Counted from the stretch's first letter, positions 9,963 through 23,320 are shown. The stretch is DNA of 64,000 nt from an uncultured Chlorobiaceae bacterium (GCA_903822595.1 CAIJPS010000033.1:1-64000); one strand, 5' to 3'. The notes: a model not told the origin generated them from the sequence alone. Numbers and translations are program-made.

Positions 9963-10529
9963 ATGATTTCAATCAGTAACGTGTCGAAAGGTTCAATTAT
10001 CCGCTTCAAGGGTGAACCTCATAGTATCGAAAGCCTTATGCATCGCACTCCTGGCAACTTGCGAGCTTTTTATCAGGCAAACATGAGAAACCTGAAATCC
10101 GGCAGAAATGTCGAGTATCGCTTCAGTGCGACAGAATCAGTTGATGTAATCATAACCGAACGCAAACAGTATCAGTATCTTTACCGGGATGGCAGTGACT
10201 TCGTGATGATGGATAATGAAACCTTTGACCAGATTAATGTGCCGGAAGTTGTCATTGGCTCTTCATCGCGTTTTGTCAAGGACGGAATCATGGTTACTAT
10301 TGTTTTCTCTGACGATGGTTCTATTCTTGGTGTTGAACTCCCGACATTTGTCGAAGTTGAGGTGACTGAAACCAGCCCTGCATCCAAGGATGACCGGGCG
10401 ACCAGCGGAACGAAACCGGCAGTAGTGGAAACGGGTACGGAGGTCAGCGTCCCGATGTTTATCCAGACGGGAAGCATTATCCGTGTCGACACACGTACCG
10501 GTGAGTACATCGAAAGAGTGAAGAAATGA
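9963..10529 (+). CDS. efp: Elongation factor P
   Basis: Relieves ribosome stalling at proline runs. The frame is open from 9837, but the ATG at 9963 gives 188 aa, the standard EF-P length, beginning [19 protein letters not shown]. All three EF-P domains are present, with the C-terminal signature region [26 protein letters not shown] spread over the last 26 residues. Oddity: the domain I loop that normally carries the modified lysine (PGKGxAF) or arginine reads PGNLRAF, placing Asn32 at the usual modification position and an Arg two residues later. It is followed by accB and accC, a common bacterial order. Confidence 0.95.
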   Translation: MISISNVSKGSIIRFKGEPHSIESLMHRTPGNLRAFYQANMRNLKSGRNVEYRFSATESVDVIITERKQYQYLYRDGSDFVMMDNETFDQINVPEVVIGSSSRFVKDGIMVTIVFSDDGSILGVELPTFVEVEVTETSPASKDDRATSGTKPAVVETGTEVSVPMFIQTGSIIRVDTRTGEYIERVKK

Positions 10530-10583
10530 TCAATCTGACAGAATTTTTCAAGAAGAACGCTCATCAACCAAGTTAAAATTATC

Positions 10584-11042
10584 ATGGACTTTAACGAAAT
10601 CAGGCAGCTCATTGACATCGTCAATAGCTCAGATCTTCAGGAAACCATCATCGAGCAGGAAGGCGGGTTTAAAATTATCTTGAGGCGTTCTTCTGCAACA
10701 GTCGCTACCAATCTGACTCCCATAACAGCAGCACCTGCCTTGCAAGCTCCACCCCAGGCCTCTTTTGCTGCTCCGTTGGCAGTAAGATCCGAACCCATAT
10801 CTGACCTTATCGAATCCCGCTCACCCATCGTCGGAACATTCTACCAGTCATCGTCACCGGATGCTCCGCCCTTTGTCGCTATTAACGACACAGTAAAAAA
10901 AGGAGACGTTCTCTGTATTATCGAAGCCATGAAACTGATGAATGAAATTGAGGCAGAGGTTTCTGGAACAATTGTTGAAATTCTTGTTGAAAACGGACAG
11001 GCGGTCGAGTATGATCAGCCACTGTTCCGGATTAAACCATAA
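10584..11042 (+). CDS. accB: Biotin carboxyl carrier protein of acetyl-CoA carboxylase
   Basis: Carries the biotin that shuttles CO2 from AccC to AccA/AccD. At 152 aa it has an N-terminal helical part, an Ala/Pro-rich linker (residues ~40-75) and a C-terminal lipoyl/biotinyl domain with [12 protein letters not shown]. The biotinylated lysine of that motif is residue 117. It lies between efp and accC, 54 bases after efp. Confidence 0.95.
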   Translation: MDFNEIRQLIDIVNSSDLQETIIEQEGGFKIILRRSSATVATNLTPITAAPALQAPPQASFAAPLAVRSEPISDLIESRSPIVGTFYQSSSPDAPPFVAINDTVKKGDVLCIIEAMKLMNEIEAEVSGTIVEILVENGQAVEYDQPLFRIKP

Positions 11043-11061
11043 ACATTCATCATAAAAAACC

Positions 11062-12405
11062 TTGTTCAAGAAAATCCTTGTTGCAAATCGCGGCGAAATT
11101 GCCTTGCGTATTATGCAGACCTGCCGCGAAATGGGAATCAGCACCGTTGCTGTATATTCTACAGTTGATGCTGAATCTATCCATGTCAAATACGCCGATG
11201 AAGCAGTCTGTATTGGACCAGCTTTATCAAGAGAAAGTTATCTTAACATTCCCCGCATCATTGCTGCTGCAGAGGTAACCAATGCCGATGCGATTCATCC
11301 CGGATACGGATTCCTGGCTGAAAATGCTGTTTTTGCTGAAGTGTGCGCGTCGGCCGACATCAAGTTTATCGGCCCTACAGCAAAGATGATCAACCAGATG
11401 GGCGACAAAAACACCGCCAAGGCAACCATGATTGCTGCCGGAGTTCCCGTTGTCCCTGGAAGTCCAGGACTGGTAACTGATCTGAAGCAAGCCATTGAAA
11501 CGGCTAAAAAAACCGGCTATCCGGTTATCATCAAACCCACCGCAGGCGGTGGTGGAAAGGGCATGAGGGTAGTCACGGAGGAAAGCCAGTTGGATAAGGC
11601 ACTGAACACGGCACGCAGCGAGGCTGAGCAGGCTTTCGGCAATAGTGGTGTCTATATTGAGAAGTACCTTGAAAATCCGCGCCACGTTGAAATCCAGATC
11701 CTTTCCGACCAGCACGGCAATACCATTCATCTTGGAGAGCGTGACTGCACCGTCCAGAGACGTCACCAGAAGCTTATCGAGGAAACTCCCTCTCCTGTTG
11801 TTGATGATGCGCTGAGAAAAAAAATGGGTGATGCCGCTGTAGCTGCAGCCAGGGCGATCAATTATGAAGGCGCTGGCACCATCGAGTTTTTGCTCGACCG
11901 GCACAAGGACTTCTACTTCATGGAGATGAATACGCGTATTCAGGTTGAGCATCCGGTTACCGAAGAGCGCTACGACGTCGATCTCGTCAAGGAACAGATT
12001 CTTGTTGCTTCCGGAGAATCACTTGAAGGCCGAAGCTTCACTCCGAAGGGTCACTCCATCGAGTGCCGCATTAATGCTGAAGATCCCGAACACATGTTCC
12101 GTCCTTCTCCTGGACAGCTTACCGTGTTCCATACTCCGGGCGGTCACGGGGTAAGGGTTGATTCACATGCCTATGCAAGCTACGTGGTACCTTCAAACTA
12201 CGATTCAATGATTGCAAAGCTTATTGTTACCGCGCATACCCGTGATGAAGCCATTGCAAGGATGTCGCGTGCACTGGATGAGTTTATTGTTGTGGGGGTA
12301 AAAACCACCATTCCATTTCATAAACAGGTCATGCACTCTCCTGTTTTTCAGAGCGGGGATTTCGATACCGGTTTTCTTGAAACCTTCAGATTTGAGAAAA
12401 AGTAA
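11062..12405 (+). CDS. accC: Biotin carboxylase subunit of acetyl-CoA carboxylase
   Basis: Carboxylates biotin on AccB using ATP and bicarbonate. It has the normal length (447 aa) and begins [17 protein letters not shown], with the ATP-grasp glycine loop [30 protein letters not shown] and the catalytic [14 protein letters not shown]. The protein N-terminus fits the family exactly although the start codon is TTG. No good Shine-Dalgarno is visible, and it begins 19 bases after the accB stop, so translational coupling is likely. Confidence 0.96.
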   Translation: MFKKILVANRGEIALRIMQTCREMGISTVAVYSTVDAESIHVKYADEAVCIGPALSRESYLNIPRIIAAAEVTNADAIHPGYGFLAENAVFAEVCASADIKFIGPTAKMINQMGDKNTAKATMIAAGVPVVPGSPGLVTDLKQAIETAKKTGYPVIIKPTAGGGGKGMRVVTEESQLDKALNTARSEAEQAFGNSGVYIEKYLENPRHVEIQILSDQHGNTIHLGERDCTVQRRHQKLIEETPSPVVDDALRKKMGDAAVAAARAINYEGAGTIEFLLDRHKDFYFMEMNTRIQVEHPVTEERYDVDLVKEQILVASGESLEGRSFTPKGHSIECRINAEDPEHMFRPSPGQLTVFHTPGGHGVRVDSHAYASYVVPSNYDSMIAKLIVTAHTRDEAIARMSRALDEFIVVGVKTTIPFHKQVMHSPVFQSGDFDTGFLETFRFEKK

Positions 12406-12410
12406 CAAAA

Positions 12411-12443
12411 AAAAAGGGAGACCGGCGAGTCTCCCTTTTTTTT
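12411..12443. terminator. Bidirectional terminator between accC and rpoC
   Basis: GGGAGAC (12416-12422) pairs with GTCTCCC (12429-12435). An A-run precedes and a T-run follows, so the hairpin can stop both the accC and the convergent rpoC transcripts. Confidence 0.85.
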
Positions 12444-12468
12444 GCTTCATCTGTTCTGTCAGAACAGA

Positions 12469-15400
12469 CTACCGCTCATTAGCAAATCCCTCACGAGTTG
12501 CTGGCTCCTCAGCGCGTTCACCGACAGAAGCCTCCTGACCATCACCAGTGAGCTTTATGGCTTTGTAGCGCTTCAGTCCTGTACCGGCGGGAATCAGTTT
12601 TCCGACAATCACATTTTCTTTAAGACCTGCGAGATAGTCAACCTTTCCGGCAACAGCCGCATCAGTCAACACCTTGGTGGTCTCCTGGAACGATGCAGCA
12701 GAGATCACACTCTCCGTCTGAAGAGCTGCGCTTGTTATTCCAAGCAGCACCGGATGAGAAGTTGCCTGAAGGGCTGGCTCAAACGCAATCATGTTTTTAG
12801 TGTTCTTGCGAAGCTCGCGATTCAGTTTGGTAATATCACGTACCTTGTGAAGCTGACTGTCCTGAATCCTTGCAGGAGCATCGCCTTTTTCCGTAATGCG
12901 TACCTTTTCAGCAATACCATGGTTTGCCTCCACAAAGGCACTCCGGTCAATCAAGTCACCTGGCAGCAGATCGGTGTCACCAGGCTCTTCAACCCGGACT
13001 TTCTGGAGCATCTGACGGACAATAACCTCAAGATGCTTGTCGTTGATCTCAACGCCCGCATTGATCTGATAAACTTTCTGGATTTCGTTCACCAGATACT
13101 GCTGAACAGCATTGGGGCCCTGGATACGCAGAATATCCTGCGGCGACACGGCTCCATCAGTCAACGGATCGCCCGCCTTGACTTCGTCACCTTCATTGGC
13201 AAGCACATGTTTACCAACCTGTACGTAATAGATCTTTTCTTCACCGAAATCGTTCTTAACCTTGATCTCCTTGCTGCTTCTGCGCTGTGAACCAAAACTC
13301 ACATAACCGTCAATTTCAGTAACAATTGCAGGATCAGTAGGAATACGGGCTTCAAACAGCTCAGTAACTTTTGGCAGACCAGCGGTAATATCGCCTCCAA
13401 CACGGTCGAGGTTTCTTGGTACCTTGGCCATGATATCGCCGGGCTCAACCTTCTGCCCGTCTTCCACATAAAGGTTTGATTTAATTGGAACAGGATAGGT
13501 CTTTCTGACCTCACCGCTCGCATCAAGAATCATCAACCTCGGTTCCCTCGTTTCGGTAGCTCTCAGCTTTGAACGCCAGTTGATGATCGTATGCTGGGAG
13601 AAACCGGTCTGGGGATCAACCTCTTCCTTGTAGGTTACACCTTTTTCAATATCAGCAAACTTGATAATACCTGGGATCTCAGCAATAATCTGCGTACTGT
13701 TCGGCTCACTGCTGAACATCACCTGATCTTTTTTAATCAGGGAGCCGTTTTTGCAATGAAGATGGGCTCCATGCGGAACAATGTAACGCTTCAGTATCTT
13801 TCCTGATTCAGGATCAGCAATGTTGATCTTGCCGTTTTTCTGAATAACAATAATCCTCAGATCAGCGACTCCCTCCTCATTAATAGCGGTGTGCTCTACA
13901 GTCTTGATATCCTCAAACTGAATCTGGCCATCATAGAAGGCCTTTGTCTCTGTTTCAGAAATACCGCCCTGTGCGGTACCACCCTGGTGGAAGGTACGAA
14001 GCGTCAACTGTGTTCCAGGCTCTCCGATCGACTGGGCCGCAATAACACCAACAGCCTCACCGATTTCAACGAGTGCGTGTACCGAGAGGTTTGTTCCATA
14101 ACATTTCGAACAGATACCGATTTTTGACTCACAGGTCAGCACTGAACGGATTTCAGCCTCTTCAACACCTGCCGTCTCCTGAATAAGCTCGGCAAGCTCT
14201 TCGGTAATGATCTCTCCGGAATTGACGACAACCTTGTTGTTCAGTGTATCGATAATATCACGGGCAGCAACACGTCCCTTGATTTTTTCACGGAACTTGA
14301 TCTGGCCGCTGGTCTCTTCCTCAATATTGCGATGTACATAGAGACCTCGTGTTGTTCCGCAGTCATCAATGGTAACAATCACATCCTGCGCTACATCATG
14401 GAGTCTTCTTGTCAGGTAACCGGCATCGGCTGTTTTCAGCGATGTATCAGAAAGACCCTTACGCGCACCATGCGTTGAAATAAAGTACTCAAGAACAGTA
14501 AGTCCCTCTTTGAGGTTCGAGATAATCGGGTTTTCAATAATTTCTCCCGGTTGGCCCGACATGGATTTCTGTGGACGGGCAATAAGACCCCTCATACCAG
14601 TCAACTGACGCACCTGCTCCCTGGAGCCACGGGCTCCGGAATCAAGCATCATATAGAGCGGATTAAAACCGTCACGATCTTTTTTCAGCTTCTGGTATGA
14701 CTCTTCAGCAACGATATTGGAGGTTTTCTGCCAGACATCAACGATCTGGTTGTAGCGTTCATTGTCCGTCAGTGTGCCACGGTTGTACTCCTTGACAACC
14801 TTGGTACTGTCACGCTGAGCACTCTTGATATGCTTGGCTTTTGTTTCCGGCACAATGGCATCGGAAAGACCAACTGAAAGACCGCCTTTCATCGCATAAT
14901 GGAAGCCGACCTCTTTGATATTGTCAAGGAATTTGGCTGTTTCGACATTACCAACCTCACTGCTCAGTCGCCCGATCAGCTCTTTTGCAACTTTCTTGTC
15001 AATAACGCGGTTGATAAAACCTATTTTTTTCGGTACATGCTGGTTGAAGATCACCCGACCGACCGTAGTAAGCAAAATAGACTTCTTCTCAATCTGTGAT
15101 TTCAGCCAAACAGATTTTTCCGTCTTTGTATCAACAATCGTATCAAGGACACGCAGCGAATCAAATTTCTGGTCAATCTCGCCGTCATACTGGACAAAAA
15201 TCTGAGCGTGCAGACCAACACGCTCTTCATTATAAGCTATAAGCACATCTTCGGGGCTGTAGAATATCTGACCCTCGCCCATATCTCCAGAGCGCGACTT
15301 GGTCAGATAATACATGCCGAGTACCATGTCCTGTGAAGGAACCGTAACCGGTTTACCCGATTGCGGCAGAATAAGATTATGAGACGACAACATGAGGAGT

Positions 15401-16965
15401 GACGCTTCAAGCTGTGCTTCCTGCGAGAGAGGAATGTGAACAGCCATCTGGTCACCATCAAAGTCAGCGTTAAAAGCTGTACAGACCAACGGATGAATTT
15501 GAATGGCCTTGCCTTCAATCAGCAGAGGCTGGAAGGCCTGAATACCAAGGCGATGAAGCGTCGGAGCCCTGTTGAGCAGTACCGGCCGACCGTCAATGAC
15601 CTTTTCAAGGACATCCCAGACAATGGGATCTTTTTTATCGATCAGCTTTTTGGCCGATTTAACCGACTTTGCTATACCACGGTCGACAAGACGACGGATC
15701 ACAAATGGCTGAAAGAGTTCGATAGCCATGCTTTTCGGCAGACCGCACTCGTGGAGCTTCAATTCCGGTCCGACCACAATGACCGAACGGCCAGAGTAAT
15801 CGACCCTCTTGCCAAGCAGGTTCTGACGGAATCGGCCCTGTTTGCCTTTCAATGCATCCGAAAGGGATTTCAGCGGCCTGTTTGACTCGCCTGTCTTGAC
15901 CGCATTGGCCTTGCGTGAGTTATCGAAGAGGGCATCAACCGCCTCCTGAAGCATTCGCTTTTCGTTCCGGAGAATAACCTCAGGAGCGCGGATATCAATC
16001 AGCTTTTTCAGCCGGTTGTTACGAATAATGACCCTGCGATAGAGATCATTGAGATCTGACGTGGCAAAGCGGCCACCTTCGAGTGGCACAAGCGGACGAA
16101 GTTCGGGCGGAATAACCGGCACGACTTCCATCACCATATATTCCGGCTTGTTGCCTTCATAGACATAGGGCTCCGGAAGCTCGTCTTCCGGAAAGAGCCC
16201 CTGAGGCTTTTTCCGGGTTTTCTTGTGCGGCTCATAACTTTTTCTGAACGCCTCGACGACCTTCAGCCTTTTGAGTGCATCGGCTCTTTTCTGTTCTGAA
16301 TTGCTCTCTTTGAGTACTTTGCGAAGATGTATAGCTGATGCATCAAGATCAATGTTCTTAAGAAGCATATGAATGGCTTCCCCGCCCATTTTTGCAACAA
16401 ACTTGTCCGGATCTGAATCCTCAAGATCCTGATTATCCTCATACTCCGTGATAATCTGGAAATACTGCTCTTCAGTCAGACGGTCAAGCTTCTTGATCCC
16501 CTGTTTTTCACCAGGTTCACCGGGGTTGATGACAACATAGACCTCATAATAGATGATCCTTTCCAGCTCCTTGGTCGAAAGGTCAAGCAATGCGCCGATC
16601 TTGCTCGGAACCGAACGGAAAAACCAGGTATGCACAACAGGAACCGCCAGGGCAATATGGCCCATACGCTCCCTGCGGACACTTTTGGTTGTAACCTCGA
16701 CACCGCAACGATCACAGATGATCCCTTTATAGCGTACGCGCTTGTATTTGCCGCAATAGCACTCCCAATCCTTTGTCGGACCAAATATTTTTTCGCACAT
16801 CAGACCGTCACGTTCAGGTTTGAACGTGCGGTAGTTGATGGTCTCCGGCTTCAATACCTCGCCCCGTGAATGGGCAAGAATGCTTTCCGGTGAAGCAATA
16901 CTAAACTTTATTCTTGAAAATTCACCTTTTAAGGGCGATGCTCCCTGTGAAAAAATCATAGTCAA
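12469..16965 (-). CDS. rpoC: RNA polymerase beta' subunit
   Basis: Largest subunit of RNA polymerase (1498 aa). Visible landmarks are the N-terminal zinc finger ([19 protein letters not shown]), the active-site loop [12 protein letters not shown] with three metal-binding aspartates, the switch region [20 protein letters not shown] and a second cysteine cluster ([13 protein letters not shown]). It is the last gene of the ribosomal protein/polymerase block, 63 bases after rpoB. Confidence 0.98.
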   Translation of the reverse strand: MTMIFSQGASPLKGEFSRIKFSIASPESILAHSRGEVLKPETINYRTFKPERDGLMCEKIFGPTKDWECYCGKYKRVRYKGIICDRCGVEVTTKSVRRERMGHIALAVPVVHTWFFRSVPSKIGALLDLSTKELERIIYYEVYVVINPGEPGEKQGIKKLDRLTEEQYFQIITEYEDNQDLEDSDPDKFVAKMGGEAIHMLLKNIDLDASAIHLRKVLKESNSEQKRADALKRLKVVEAFRKSYEPHKKTRKKPQGLFPEDELPEPYVYEGNKPEYMVMEVVPVIPPELRPLVPLEGGRFATSDLNDLYRRVIIRNNRLKKLIDIRAPEVILRNEKRMLQEAVDALFDNSRKANAVKTGESNRPLKSLSDALKGKQGRFRQNLLGKRVDYSGRSVIVVGPELKLHECGLPKSMAIELFQPFVIRRLVDRGIAKSVKSAKKLIDKKDPIVWDVLEKVIDGRPVLLNRAPTLHRLGIQAFQPLLIEGKAIQIHPLVCTAFNADFDGDQMAVHIPLSQEAQLEASLLMLSSHNLILPQSGKPVTVPSQDMVLGMYYLTKSRSGDMGEGQIFYSPEDVLIAYNEERVGLHAQIFVQYDGEIDQKFDSLRVLDTIVDTKTEKSVWLKSQIEKKSILLTTVGRVIFNQHVPKKIGFINRVIDKKVAKELIGRLSSEVGNVETAKFLDNIKEVGFHYAMKGGLSVGLSDAIVPETKAKHIKSAQRDSTKVVKEYNRGTLTDNERYNQIVDVWQKTSNIVAEESYQKLKKDRDGFNPLYMMLDSGARGSREQVRQLTGMRGLIARPQKSMSGQPGEIIENPIISNLKEGLTVLEYFISTHGARKGLSDTSLKTADAGYLTRRLHDVAQDVIVTIDDCGTTRGLYVHRNIEEETSGQIKFREKIKGRVAARDIIDTLNNKVVVNSGEIITEELAELIQETAGVEEAEIRSVLTCESKIGICSKCYGTNLSVHALVEIGEAVGVIAAQSIGEPGTQLTLRTFHQGGTAQGGISETETKAFYDGQIQFEDIKTVEHTAINEEGVADLRIIVIQKNGKINIADPESGKILKRYIVPHGAHLHCKNGSLIKKDQVMFSSEPNSTQIIAEIPGIIKFADIEKGVTYKEEVDPQTGFSQHTIINWRSKLRATETREPRLMILDASGEVRKTYPVPIKSNLYVEDGQKVEPGDIMAKVPRNLDRVGGDITAGLPKVTELFEARIPTDPAIVTEIDGYVSFGSQRRSSKEIKVKNDFGEEKIYYVQVGKHVLANEGDEVKAGDPLTDGAVSPQDILRIQGPNAVQQYLVNEIQKVYQINAGVEINDKHLEVIVRQMLQKVRVEEPGDTDLLPGDLIDRSAFVEANHGIAEKVRITEKGDAPARIQDSQLHKVRDITKLNRELRKNTKNMIAFEPALQATSHPVLLGITSAALQTESVISAASFQETTKVLTDAAVAGKVDYLAGLKENVIVGKLIPAGTGLKRYKAIKLTGDGQEASVGERAEEPATREGFANER

Positions 16966-17028
16966 TATCCCTGGTTAAACGACTCTTTTGAACGTCCGTT
17001 AATGATGTACACGCGAATTAACACATTA

Positions 17029-20000
17029 CTAAGGAACCTTGTCGTCAATACGTATCTCAAGACCCAAGCCTTGCAACTCCCTGACAAGAACATTGAAGGA
17101 TTCAGGTATTCCTGGCTCCGGCAGGTTCTGACCCTTGACAATAGCCTCGTAGGTTTTGTTCCGCCCTATCACATCATCTGATTTTACCGTCAGCATCTCC
17201 CGAAGGATATTGGCTGCACCATAAGCTTCAAGAGCCCAGACTTCCATTTCACCAAACCTCTGACCGCCAAACTGCGCTTTACCACCGAGCGGCTGCTGGG
17301 TTATAAGCGAGTATGGACCGGTAGAACGGGCATGAATCTTGTCGTCGACCAAGTGACTCAGCTTGAGCATATAAATATAACCGATGGTCACTTCGTCATC
17401 AAACCGCTCGCCGGTACGACCATCAAAAAGACTTACCTTTCCGTGAGCCGGAAGACCAGCCCTTTCAAGTTCAGCTTGAACTTCCTGATAGGTGGCACCA
17501 TTAAAAATCGGTGTTTTGAACTTGACGCCCAACTTCTTGGCCGCCCAACCGAGCGATGTTTCATAGAGCTGACCAATATTCATGCGGCTCGGTACGCCGA
17601 GAGGGTTGAGAACAATATCAACCGGAGTACCATCTGCCATGAACGGCATATCCTCAATCGGCAGAATTTTACCCACAACACCCTTGTTACCGTGTCGTCC
17701 GGCCATCTTGTCGCCTACCTGAATTTTTCTTTTCTGGGCGATATAACACTTGGCAAGCTCCTCAATTCCTGGAGGAAGTTCATCACCAACATTGATTTTA
17801 TACTTCTCGTTGTCCCGCTCATCAGCCAGGTCTTTGAGCATGAAACGGAACTCTTTGACAAGGCGTACCACATTGTCATTTACTTTTTTGGAATCGGTCA
17901 ACCCTTTTGAAAAATCAATAGACTCAAGGAAGGGCATGGAACTGAATTTCGCAAGAAGCGTATCATCATACAGTGTCTCTTCGGCTATGAGTTGTTTGCC
18001 TTTATCGCTGTAGACGCCTGCCGAACTCTTGCCTCCAAGGAGCTGTTTTAGCCACTTGGCAAACCGCTTGCGCAGGTCGTACTCTTTCGCATCAAATTTC
18101 CTGTCGACAACCTCAAGCTTTTCCTTGACATCCATACCAACCTTTTTCTTGCGGCTGAATAGCTTTGTCTTGATAACAATACCCTTCATCCCGGCAGGCA
18201 CATGCATTGATGCGTCCTTTACATCACTTGATTTGTCACCGAAAATCGCTCTAAGCAGTTTCTCTTCCGGGGTAGGATCACTTTCGCCTTTTGGCGTTAT
18301 TTTTCCAACCAGAATATCCCGCTCCTTGACTTCCGCACCAATGCGAACGATACCATTCTCATCAAGGTTTCTGAGCGCCTCATCACTGACATTATAAATA
18401 TCACGGGTAAACTGCTCCTCACCACGCTTCGTATCGCGAACATTGGCCTCAAATTCATGAATATGGATCGACGTAAAGACATCATCATAGACAAGCCGTT
18501 CACTGAGAATGATAGCATCTTCAAAGTTATAGCCACGCCATGGCATGAAGGCCACCAGAACATTTTTTCCAAGCGCCAGCTCTCCATTATCGGTCGATGA
18601 ACTGTCGGCAAGAACAGAGCCCTTTTCAACACGCTGACCAATCTGCGCCAGAGGTTTCTGTGAAATACAGGTATCCTGGTTGGATCGCTTGAACTTGATC
18701 AACTTATAGGTTTTAAGCCCCTCATCAGGATCAAGCATCGACAAACGGACATCATTGTCGGTGTTAAGGTCGTACCGTACCTGGATATATTCCGCCGTAA
18801 CATCTTCGAGTACTCCGGCTCCTTCCGCAACAATAACCGAACGGGAATCCCTCGCTACCTTGGCTTCCATGCCGGTGCCAACCACAGGAGCTTCAGAGGT
18901 CAAAAGCGGAACCGCCTGACGCTGCATGTTTGCTCCCATCAATGCACGGTTACCGTCATCATGCTCAAGGAAAGGAATCAACGCTGCTGCAGCACTGACA
19001 ATCTGTACGGGAGAAACGTCCATAAAATTGACATCCTCAGCCGCAACGACCGGATAGTCACCCTTTGTTCTGGCCTGAACCGTCTCAACCGCTATTCTCT
19101 TGTTCTCATCAAGGGGAACACTGACTGGTACGGTAATCTTGTTTTCCTCATCTTCAGCCGAAAGCATCAGAACGGTATCGGTCACCTGACCTTTATCGAC
19201 AACACGGTAGGGTGTCTGAATAAAACCTTTATCGTTAATTTCCGCATAGACAGAGAGAGAGGAGATCAGACCGATGTTGGGGCCTTCCGGCGTTTCAATC
19301 GGGCAAAGCCGGCCATAGTGCGTATAGTGAACGTCACGAACCTCAAAACCTGCACGTTCTCTGGTAAGACCTCCTGGTCCAAGGGCAGAAACCCTTCTCT
19401 TGTTGGTCATTTCAGCAAGAGGGTTGGTCTGGTCCATGAACTGTGAAAGCTGACTTGTCGCAAAGAAACTTGAAACAACGCTTGAGACTGTACGAGCATT
19501 GATCAGATCCGCAGGAGCTATTTTATCAGAGTCTCTGGAGTTGAGCTTTTCACGAACATTCTTCCCCATCCTTGCCAAACCGATAACAAACTGGGCTGCA
19601 AGCTGTTCGCCTACCGAGCGCACCCGGCGGTTCGCCAGATGGTCGACATCATCAACATCGGCAAGCCCGTTGACCAGCTTGATGAGATAATAGATGACAG
19701 AAATAATATCATAATGCGTAAGCACCAGAATATCCTCACCTGTCGGCTCATCGGAAAAAGACTGTATAGTCTGAAGAATTTTCTCGTAAATAGTATCAGA
19801 AAGCTGCTTCAGCTCAGGCTTTTCAGCAAGATACGTGTTCAGATCATCAAACTCTTTGCCAAGCTTTTTGCGGATTCGGTAGCGGCCAACCTCTCCGAGA
19901 TCATATTTTTTCTGGTTGAAAAAGGTCCTTTCAAGAAAACTTCTTGCAGCATCGATATCAGGAGCCTCGTTGGCTCTCAACTCCTCATAGACAATCTCAA

Positions 20001-20946
20001 GAGCCTCTTCCTCGGTCGCCGAACTGTCATTAAGAATGGTGTTGATGATAATGGATTTGTCAGGCCCCTTGTCACCACCCGTAAAGGTCTTCATGACCTT
20101 GACGCTCTTATAGCCTGCGGCAAGAATCTGCTCAAAAATATCCTCCGTTATCGCAGTCCTCGCACTGACCACCTCGCCGGTCTGCATGTCAACAATATCA
20201 GAAGCGAGATACTGTCCAACAAGCTGCTCCTTTTTGCCGGATTTCAGAGGAACCTCTTCAACAAGGTCAAACAGACCAAGAATATCTTCATCACGGGCAA
20301 AACCTATGGCACGCAAAAGCGCACTGACCAGAAAGTTTTTCTTCTGATCGATATAGACAAAAATCTGGTTGTTGATATCGGTCTGAAACTCAATCCAGGA
20401 GCCTCTGGTAGGAACAATTTTAGCCGAATACATCTTCTTGCCATTCGGATGGATCGCTTCACTGAAAACAACGCCGGGAGAGCGATGAAGCTGGGCTACC
20501 ACAACACGTTCAGCACCGTTGACAATAAAGGTGCCACGATTTGTCATGTAAGGAATCCTGCCGAGGTAAACCTCCTGCTGTATGGTCTCCTTCCAGTCAG
20601 TCTCATCCGCTTCGTCTTTATAGGAGAGCTTGAGCTTGACTTTCAGGGAAACATCATAGGTCAGGCCACGCTCAATACAATCCTCAATGGTATACTTTGG
20701 TTTATCAAAGCTGTATGAGATATACTCAAGCAGATAGAGTCCCCTGGTATCGGTAATGGGAAATGCGCCGCGAAGCACTCTCTCAAGCCCCTGATCCTTT
20801 CTTTTGGCAAGAGGTACGCTATCCTGTATAAAATTATGAAATGAATCTAACTGGACTTTTAATAGGTCGGGGGGCTCTATAATACTCTGGATTTTTGAAA
20901 AGTCAATACAGGGTGTTGTTGTTGCATCAGCCACTTTCACATGCAC
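17029..20946 (-). CDS. rpoB: RNA polymerase beta subunit
   Basis: Second-largest polymerase subunit (1305 aa). It carries the rifampicin region ([20 protein letters not shown] with [10 protein letters not shown]), the [12 protein letters not shown] segment, [15 protein letters not shown], and the C-terminal [20 protein letters not shown]. Codon use matches its neighbours. A hairpin in the gap to rplL probably tunes the level of rpoBC relative to the ribosomal proteins. Confidence 0.98.
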   Translation of the reverse strand: MHVKVADATTTPCIDFSKIQSIIEPPDLLKVQLDSFHNFIQDSVPLAKRKDQGLERVLRGAFPITDTRGLYLLEYISYSFDKPKYTIEDCIERGLTYDVSLKVKLKLSYKDEADETDWKETIQQEVYLGRIPYMTNRGTFIVNGAERVVVAQLHRSPGVVFSEAIHPNGKKMYSAKIVPTRGSWIEFQTDINNQIFVYIDQKKNFLVSALLRAIGFARDEDILGLFDLVEEVPLKSGKKEQLVGQYLASDIVDMQTGEVVSARTAITEDIFEQILAAGYKSVKVMKTFTGGDKGPDKSIIINTILNDSSATEEEALEIVYEELRANEAPDIDAARSFLERTFFNQKKYDLGEVGRYRIRKKLGKEFDDLNTYLAEKPELKQLSDTIYEKILQTIQSFSDEPTGEDILVLTHYDIISVIYYLIKLVNGLADVDDVDHLANRRVRSVGEQLAAQFVIGLARMGKNVREKLNSRDSDKIAPADLINARTVSSVVSSFFATSQLSQFMDQTNPLAEMTNKRRVSALGPGGLTRERAGFEVRDVHYTHYGRLCPIETPEGPNIGLISSLSVYAEINDKGFIQTPYRVVDKGQVTDTVLMLSAEDEENKITVPVSVPLDENKRIAVETVQARTKGDYPVVAAEDVNFMDVSPVQIVSAAAALIPFLEHDDGNRALMGANMQRQAVPLLTSEAPVVGTGMEAKVARDSRSVIVAEGAGVLEDVTAEYIQVRYDLNTDNDVRLSMLDPDEGLKTYKLIKFKRSNQDTCISQKPLAQIGQRVEKGSVLADSSSTDNGELALGKNVLVAFMPWRGYNFEDAIILSERLVYDDVFTSIHIHEFEANVRDTKRGEEQFTRDIYNVSDEALRNLDENGIVRIGAEVKERDILVGKITPKGESDPTPEEKLLRAIFGDKSSDVKDASMHVPAGMKGIVIKTKLFSRKKKVGMDVKEKLEVVDRKFDAKEYDLRKRFAKWLKQLLGGKSSAGVYSDKGKQLIAEETLYDDTLLAKFSSMPFLESIDFSKGLTDSKKVNDNVVRLVKEFRFMLKDLADERDNEKYKINVGDELPPGIEELAKCYIAQKRKIQVGDKMAGRHGNKGVVGKILPIEDMPFMADGTPVDIVLNPLGVPSRMNIGQLYETSLGWAAKKLGVKFKTPIFNGATYQEVQAELERAGLPAHGKVSLFDGRTGERFDDEVTIGYIYMLKLSHLVDDKIHARSTGPYSLITQQPLGGKAQFGGQRFGEMEVWALEAYGAANILREMLTVKSDDVIGRNKTYEAIVKGQNLPEPGIPESFNVLVRELQGLGLEIRIDDKVP

Positions 20947-21096
20947 CTCACTTTTATCAATTGCATGAATTACTTACAGATTAAGTCATCACAAATATCC
21001 ACAGGAAATGTACCGGAGTACAGATAACAACCGGCTTAACCTTAATCGTATCATCACGGGAACTACCATTCACAACTGTTCTTATACAAACAGACA

Positions 21097-21125
21097 AAGC
21101 TCCGTCTCATATTGAAACGGAGCTT
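21097..21125 (-). terminator. Attenuator-like hairpin between rplL and rpoB
   Basis: AAGCTCCGT and ACGGAGCTT form a perfect 9-bp stem around an 11-base loop. Going along the minus strand it is followed by a broken T-rich tract. Partial terminators at this place are known in other bacteria. That this one is leaky is inferred from the lack of a long uninterrupted T-run and from the rpoB gene following it. Confidence 0.6.
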
Positions 21126-21151
21126 GCTTTAGTAATGACTCTTTTCAAAGA

Positions 21152-21526
21152 TCACTTCACCTCTACTGATGCTCCTGCGTCCTTCAGTTCTTTGGCAATC
21201 TTTTCTGCTTCGTCCTTGGAAATAGCTTCTTTCACTGTTTTCGGAGCGCCATCAACAAGATCCTTGGCCTCTTTCAGACCAAGACCTGTAATAGCACGAA
21301 CAGCCTTGATCACATTGATCTTGCTTTCGCCTGCGGCTGTCAGAACAACGTCAAACTCAGTCTGCTCTTCCACAACAGGTGCATCACCAGCAGCAACTGC
21401 CGCAACACCAGCCACAGCAACAGGAGCTGCACTGACTCCAAACTTCTCTTCCAGCGCTTTCACCAACTCTGAAGCTTCTGTAAGCGTCAACTTACCAATT
21501 TCCTCTACAAGTGTTTCGATAGACAT
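21152..21526 (-). CDS. rplL: 50S ribosomal protein L7/L12
   Basis: Forms the flexible stalk that recruits translation factors (124 aa). N-terminal dimerisation segment ([19 protein letters not shown]), Ala/Val-rich hinge (residues ~33-50), and C-terminal factor-binding domain with [20 protein letters not shown] and LVDGAPK. Directly after rplJ in the usual order. Confidence 0.98.
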   Translation of the reverse strand: MSIETLVEEIGKLTLTEASELVKALEEKFGVSAAPVAVAGVAAVAAGDAPVVEEQTEFDVVLTAAGESKINVIKAVRAITGLGLKEAKDLVDGAPKTVKEAISKDEAEKIAKELKDAGASVEVK

Positions 21527-21591
21527 TATTCCCCTCTCTTGTTTAATTTAAATATATAATAAGCTCTCGAGTGCGTAATAGTATTTGTAAT

Positions 21592-22110
21592 TTATTGCTT
21601 CTGCTTGGCGATCTGATCAAGGGCGCAGACAAGGTTTCTCATCACCGCATTGACCACCATCGGAACTGAACTGACCACATTATTGATAACACCGGCAGCA
21701 CGTCCGATATTTTCCGTCTTGGTGAGCATTTCAGAAAGAAGCTGGAGCTTGTCAGGGCCAAAAACCGCACCATCAATCGACGCCATCTTGAACTTCAGTG
21801 CCTCATTGGTTTTGCTGAATTTCCTGATCACCTTTGCCGGAGCAACCGGGTCATCAAATCCAAATGCTACCGCAGTAGTGCTTTTAAGACCTGGAGCAAG
21901 CTTGTCCGCACCGGCCAAATCCTTCAGGGCCTGTTTAATGAGCGTGTTTTTTACAACACGGTACTCAACTCCAACTTTGCGGAACTCACGGCGAAGCTCC
22001 GACATTTTGGCAACGCTCAACCCCTGAAATTCCGTCAGATATATGCCTTGTGACCTGTTGATCTTTTCAGCAACTTCCTGAACGATCTCTTCTTTTCTAT
22101 CTCGCTTCAT
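21592..22110 (-). CDS. rplJ: 50S ribosomal protein L10
   Basis: Base of the L12 stalk (172 aa). Contains GIYLTEFQGLSVAKMSELR near the N-terminus and VEYRVVKNTLIKQAL, typical of L10. The C-terminal helix that binds L12 dimers is the last ~25 residues. It follows rplA after 17 bases. Confidence 0.97.
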   Translation of the reverse strand: MKRDRKEEIVQEVAEKINRSQGIYLTEFQGLSVAKMSELRREFRKVGVEYRVVKNTLIKQALKDLAGADKLAPGLKSTTAVAFGFDDPVAPAKVIRKFSKTNEALKFKMASIDGAVFGPDKLQLLSEMLTKTENIGRAAGVINNVVSSVPMVVNAVMRNLVCALDQIAKQKQ

Positions 22111-22127
22111 CGTATAAACCGTTTTTA

Positions 22128-22817
22128 TTAGGCGACAAATTTTTCCATTTTAACCTTCACGCTCGGGGACATGGTGCTCGAAAGCGCAATACCCTGCACA
22201 TACTGACCTTTGGCTGCCGATGGCTTCAGACGAACAACCTCCTTAAGGAAGCTGACAATATTGGTGACCAACTGATCAGGAGGAAACGAAACTTTGCCGA
22301 CAGGAGCATGAACATTTCCGGCTTTATCCACTCTGAACTCGATTTTACCAGCCTTGACCTCCTTGACCGCCTTTGCCACATCCATCGTCACTGTTCCCGA
22401 CTTTGGATTAGGCATCAAGCCGCGAGGTCCAAGAATCTTGGCTACCTTGCCCAGTTGACCCATGACATCAGGAGTTGCAATAATAACATCAACACCTGTC
22501 CATCCCTCCTGGATTTTCTCAATATACTCCTCAAAACCAACCATGTCCGCACCGGCATCCCTCGCTTCTTCAGCTTTGGCCTCTTTGCAGACAACCAGAA
22601 CAGAAACTGTTTTACCAGTACCATGCGGCAGCATCACTGTTCCACGAACAACCTGATCAGCATGGCGAGGATCAACGCCAAGTTTCACGGCAATGTCAAC
22701 CGTGGCATCAAATTTAACCTGGGTAATCTCCCTCACCTTCGCCACAGCATCCACCAGATCGTACTCATGAAAGCGCTCGATCTTCGATGCTGCGTCCCTG
22801 TATTTTTTTCCAGCCAT
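22128..22817 (-). CDS. rplA: 50S ribosomal protein L1
   Basis: Component of the L1 stalk, and in many bacteria a repressor of its own operon by binding its mRNA (229 aa). Family features include [33 protein letters not shown] and [15 protein letters not shown]. It follows rplK. Confidence 0.98.
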   Translation of the reverse strand: MAGKKYRDAASKIERFHEYDLVDAVAKVREITQVKFDATVDIAVKLGVDPRHADQVVRGTVMLPHGTGKTVSVLVVCKEAKAEEARDAGADMVGFEEYIEKIQEGWTGVDVIIATPDVMGQLGKVAKILGPRGLMPNPKSGTVTMDVAKAVKEVKAGKIEFRVDKAGNVHAPVGKVSFPPDQLVTNIVSFLKEVVRLKPSAAKGQYVQGIALSSTMSPSVKVKMEKFVA

Positions 22818-22894
22818 TATTTTTTTCTTGTCAAGTGGTTAAAAAAGCGGCTTTTCAGCCTCCCACAGCCTAAATAAACTCAAAAAAAGCTCTC

Positions 22895-23320
22895 TCAGCC
22901 CTGAATAACGATTCCCATGCTTCTCGCCGTGCCCATGATCATCTCTTCTGCTCCCTTGCTGTTGACCGCATTGAGATCAGGCATCTTCAGCTCAGCAATT
23001 TTGCGAACCTGCTCACGGGTAACCGTACCAACCTTGTTGCGGTTCGGTTCCCCAGAACCTTTCTTCAAACTTGCCTCTTTGAGAAGCAAAACTGCTGCTG
23101 GCGGGGTTTTGGTAATAAACGTGAACGACTTGTCAGAGTATACTGTAATTACTACCGGGATAATCATCCCTGCTTCAGACTGGGTTTTTGCATTGAACTG
23201 CTTGCAAAACTCCATGATATTAACACCTTTCTGTCCAAGTGCGGGACCGACAGGAGGAGCAGGGTTTGCTGCGCCAGCCGGGATCTGAAGCTTGATAAAA
23301 CCGAGTACCTTTTTTGCCAT
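22895..23320 (-). CDS. rplK: 50S ribosomal protein L11
   Basis: Binds the GTPase-associated centre of 23S rRNA (141 aa). N-terminal [20 protein letters not shown], the factor/antibiotic-binding proline-rich region, and C-terminal rRNA-binding domain ending in [12 protein letters not shown]. Lies 42 bases after nusG. Confidence 0.98.
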   Translation of the reverse strand: MAKKVLGFIKLQIPAGAANPAPPVGPALGQKGVNIMEFCKQFNAKTQSEAGMIIPVVITVYSDKSFTFITKTPPAAVLLLKEASLKKGSGEPNRNKVGTVTREQVRKIAELKMPDLNAVNSKGAEEMIMGTARSMGIVIQG

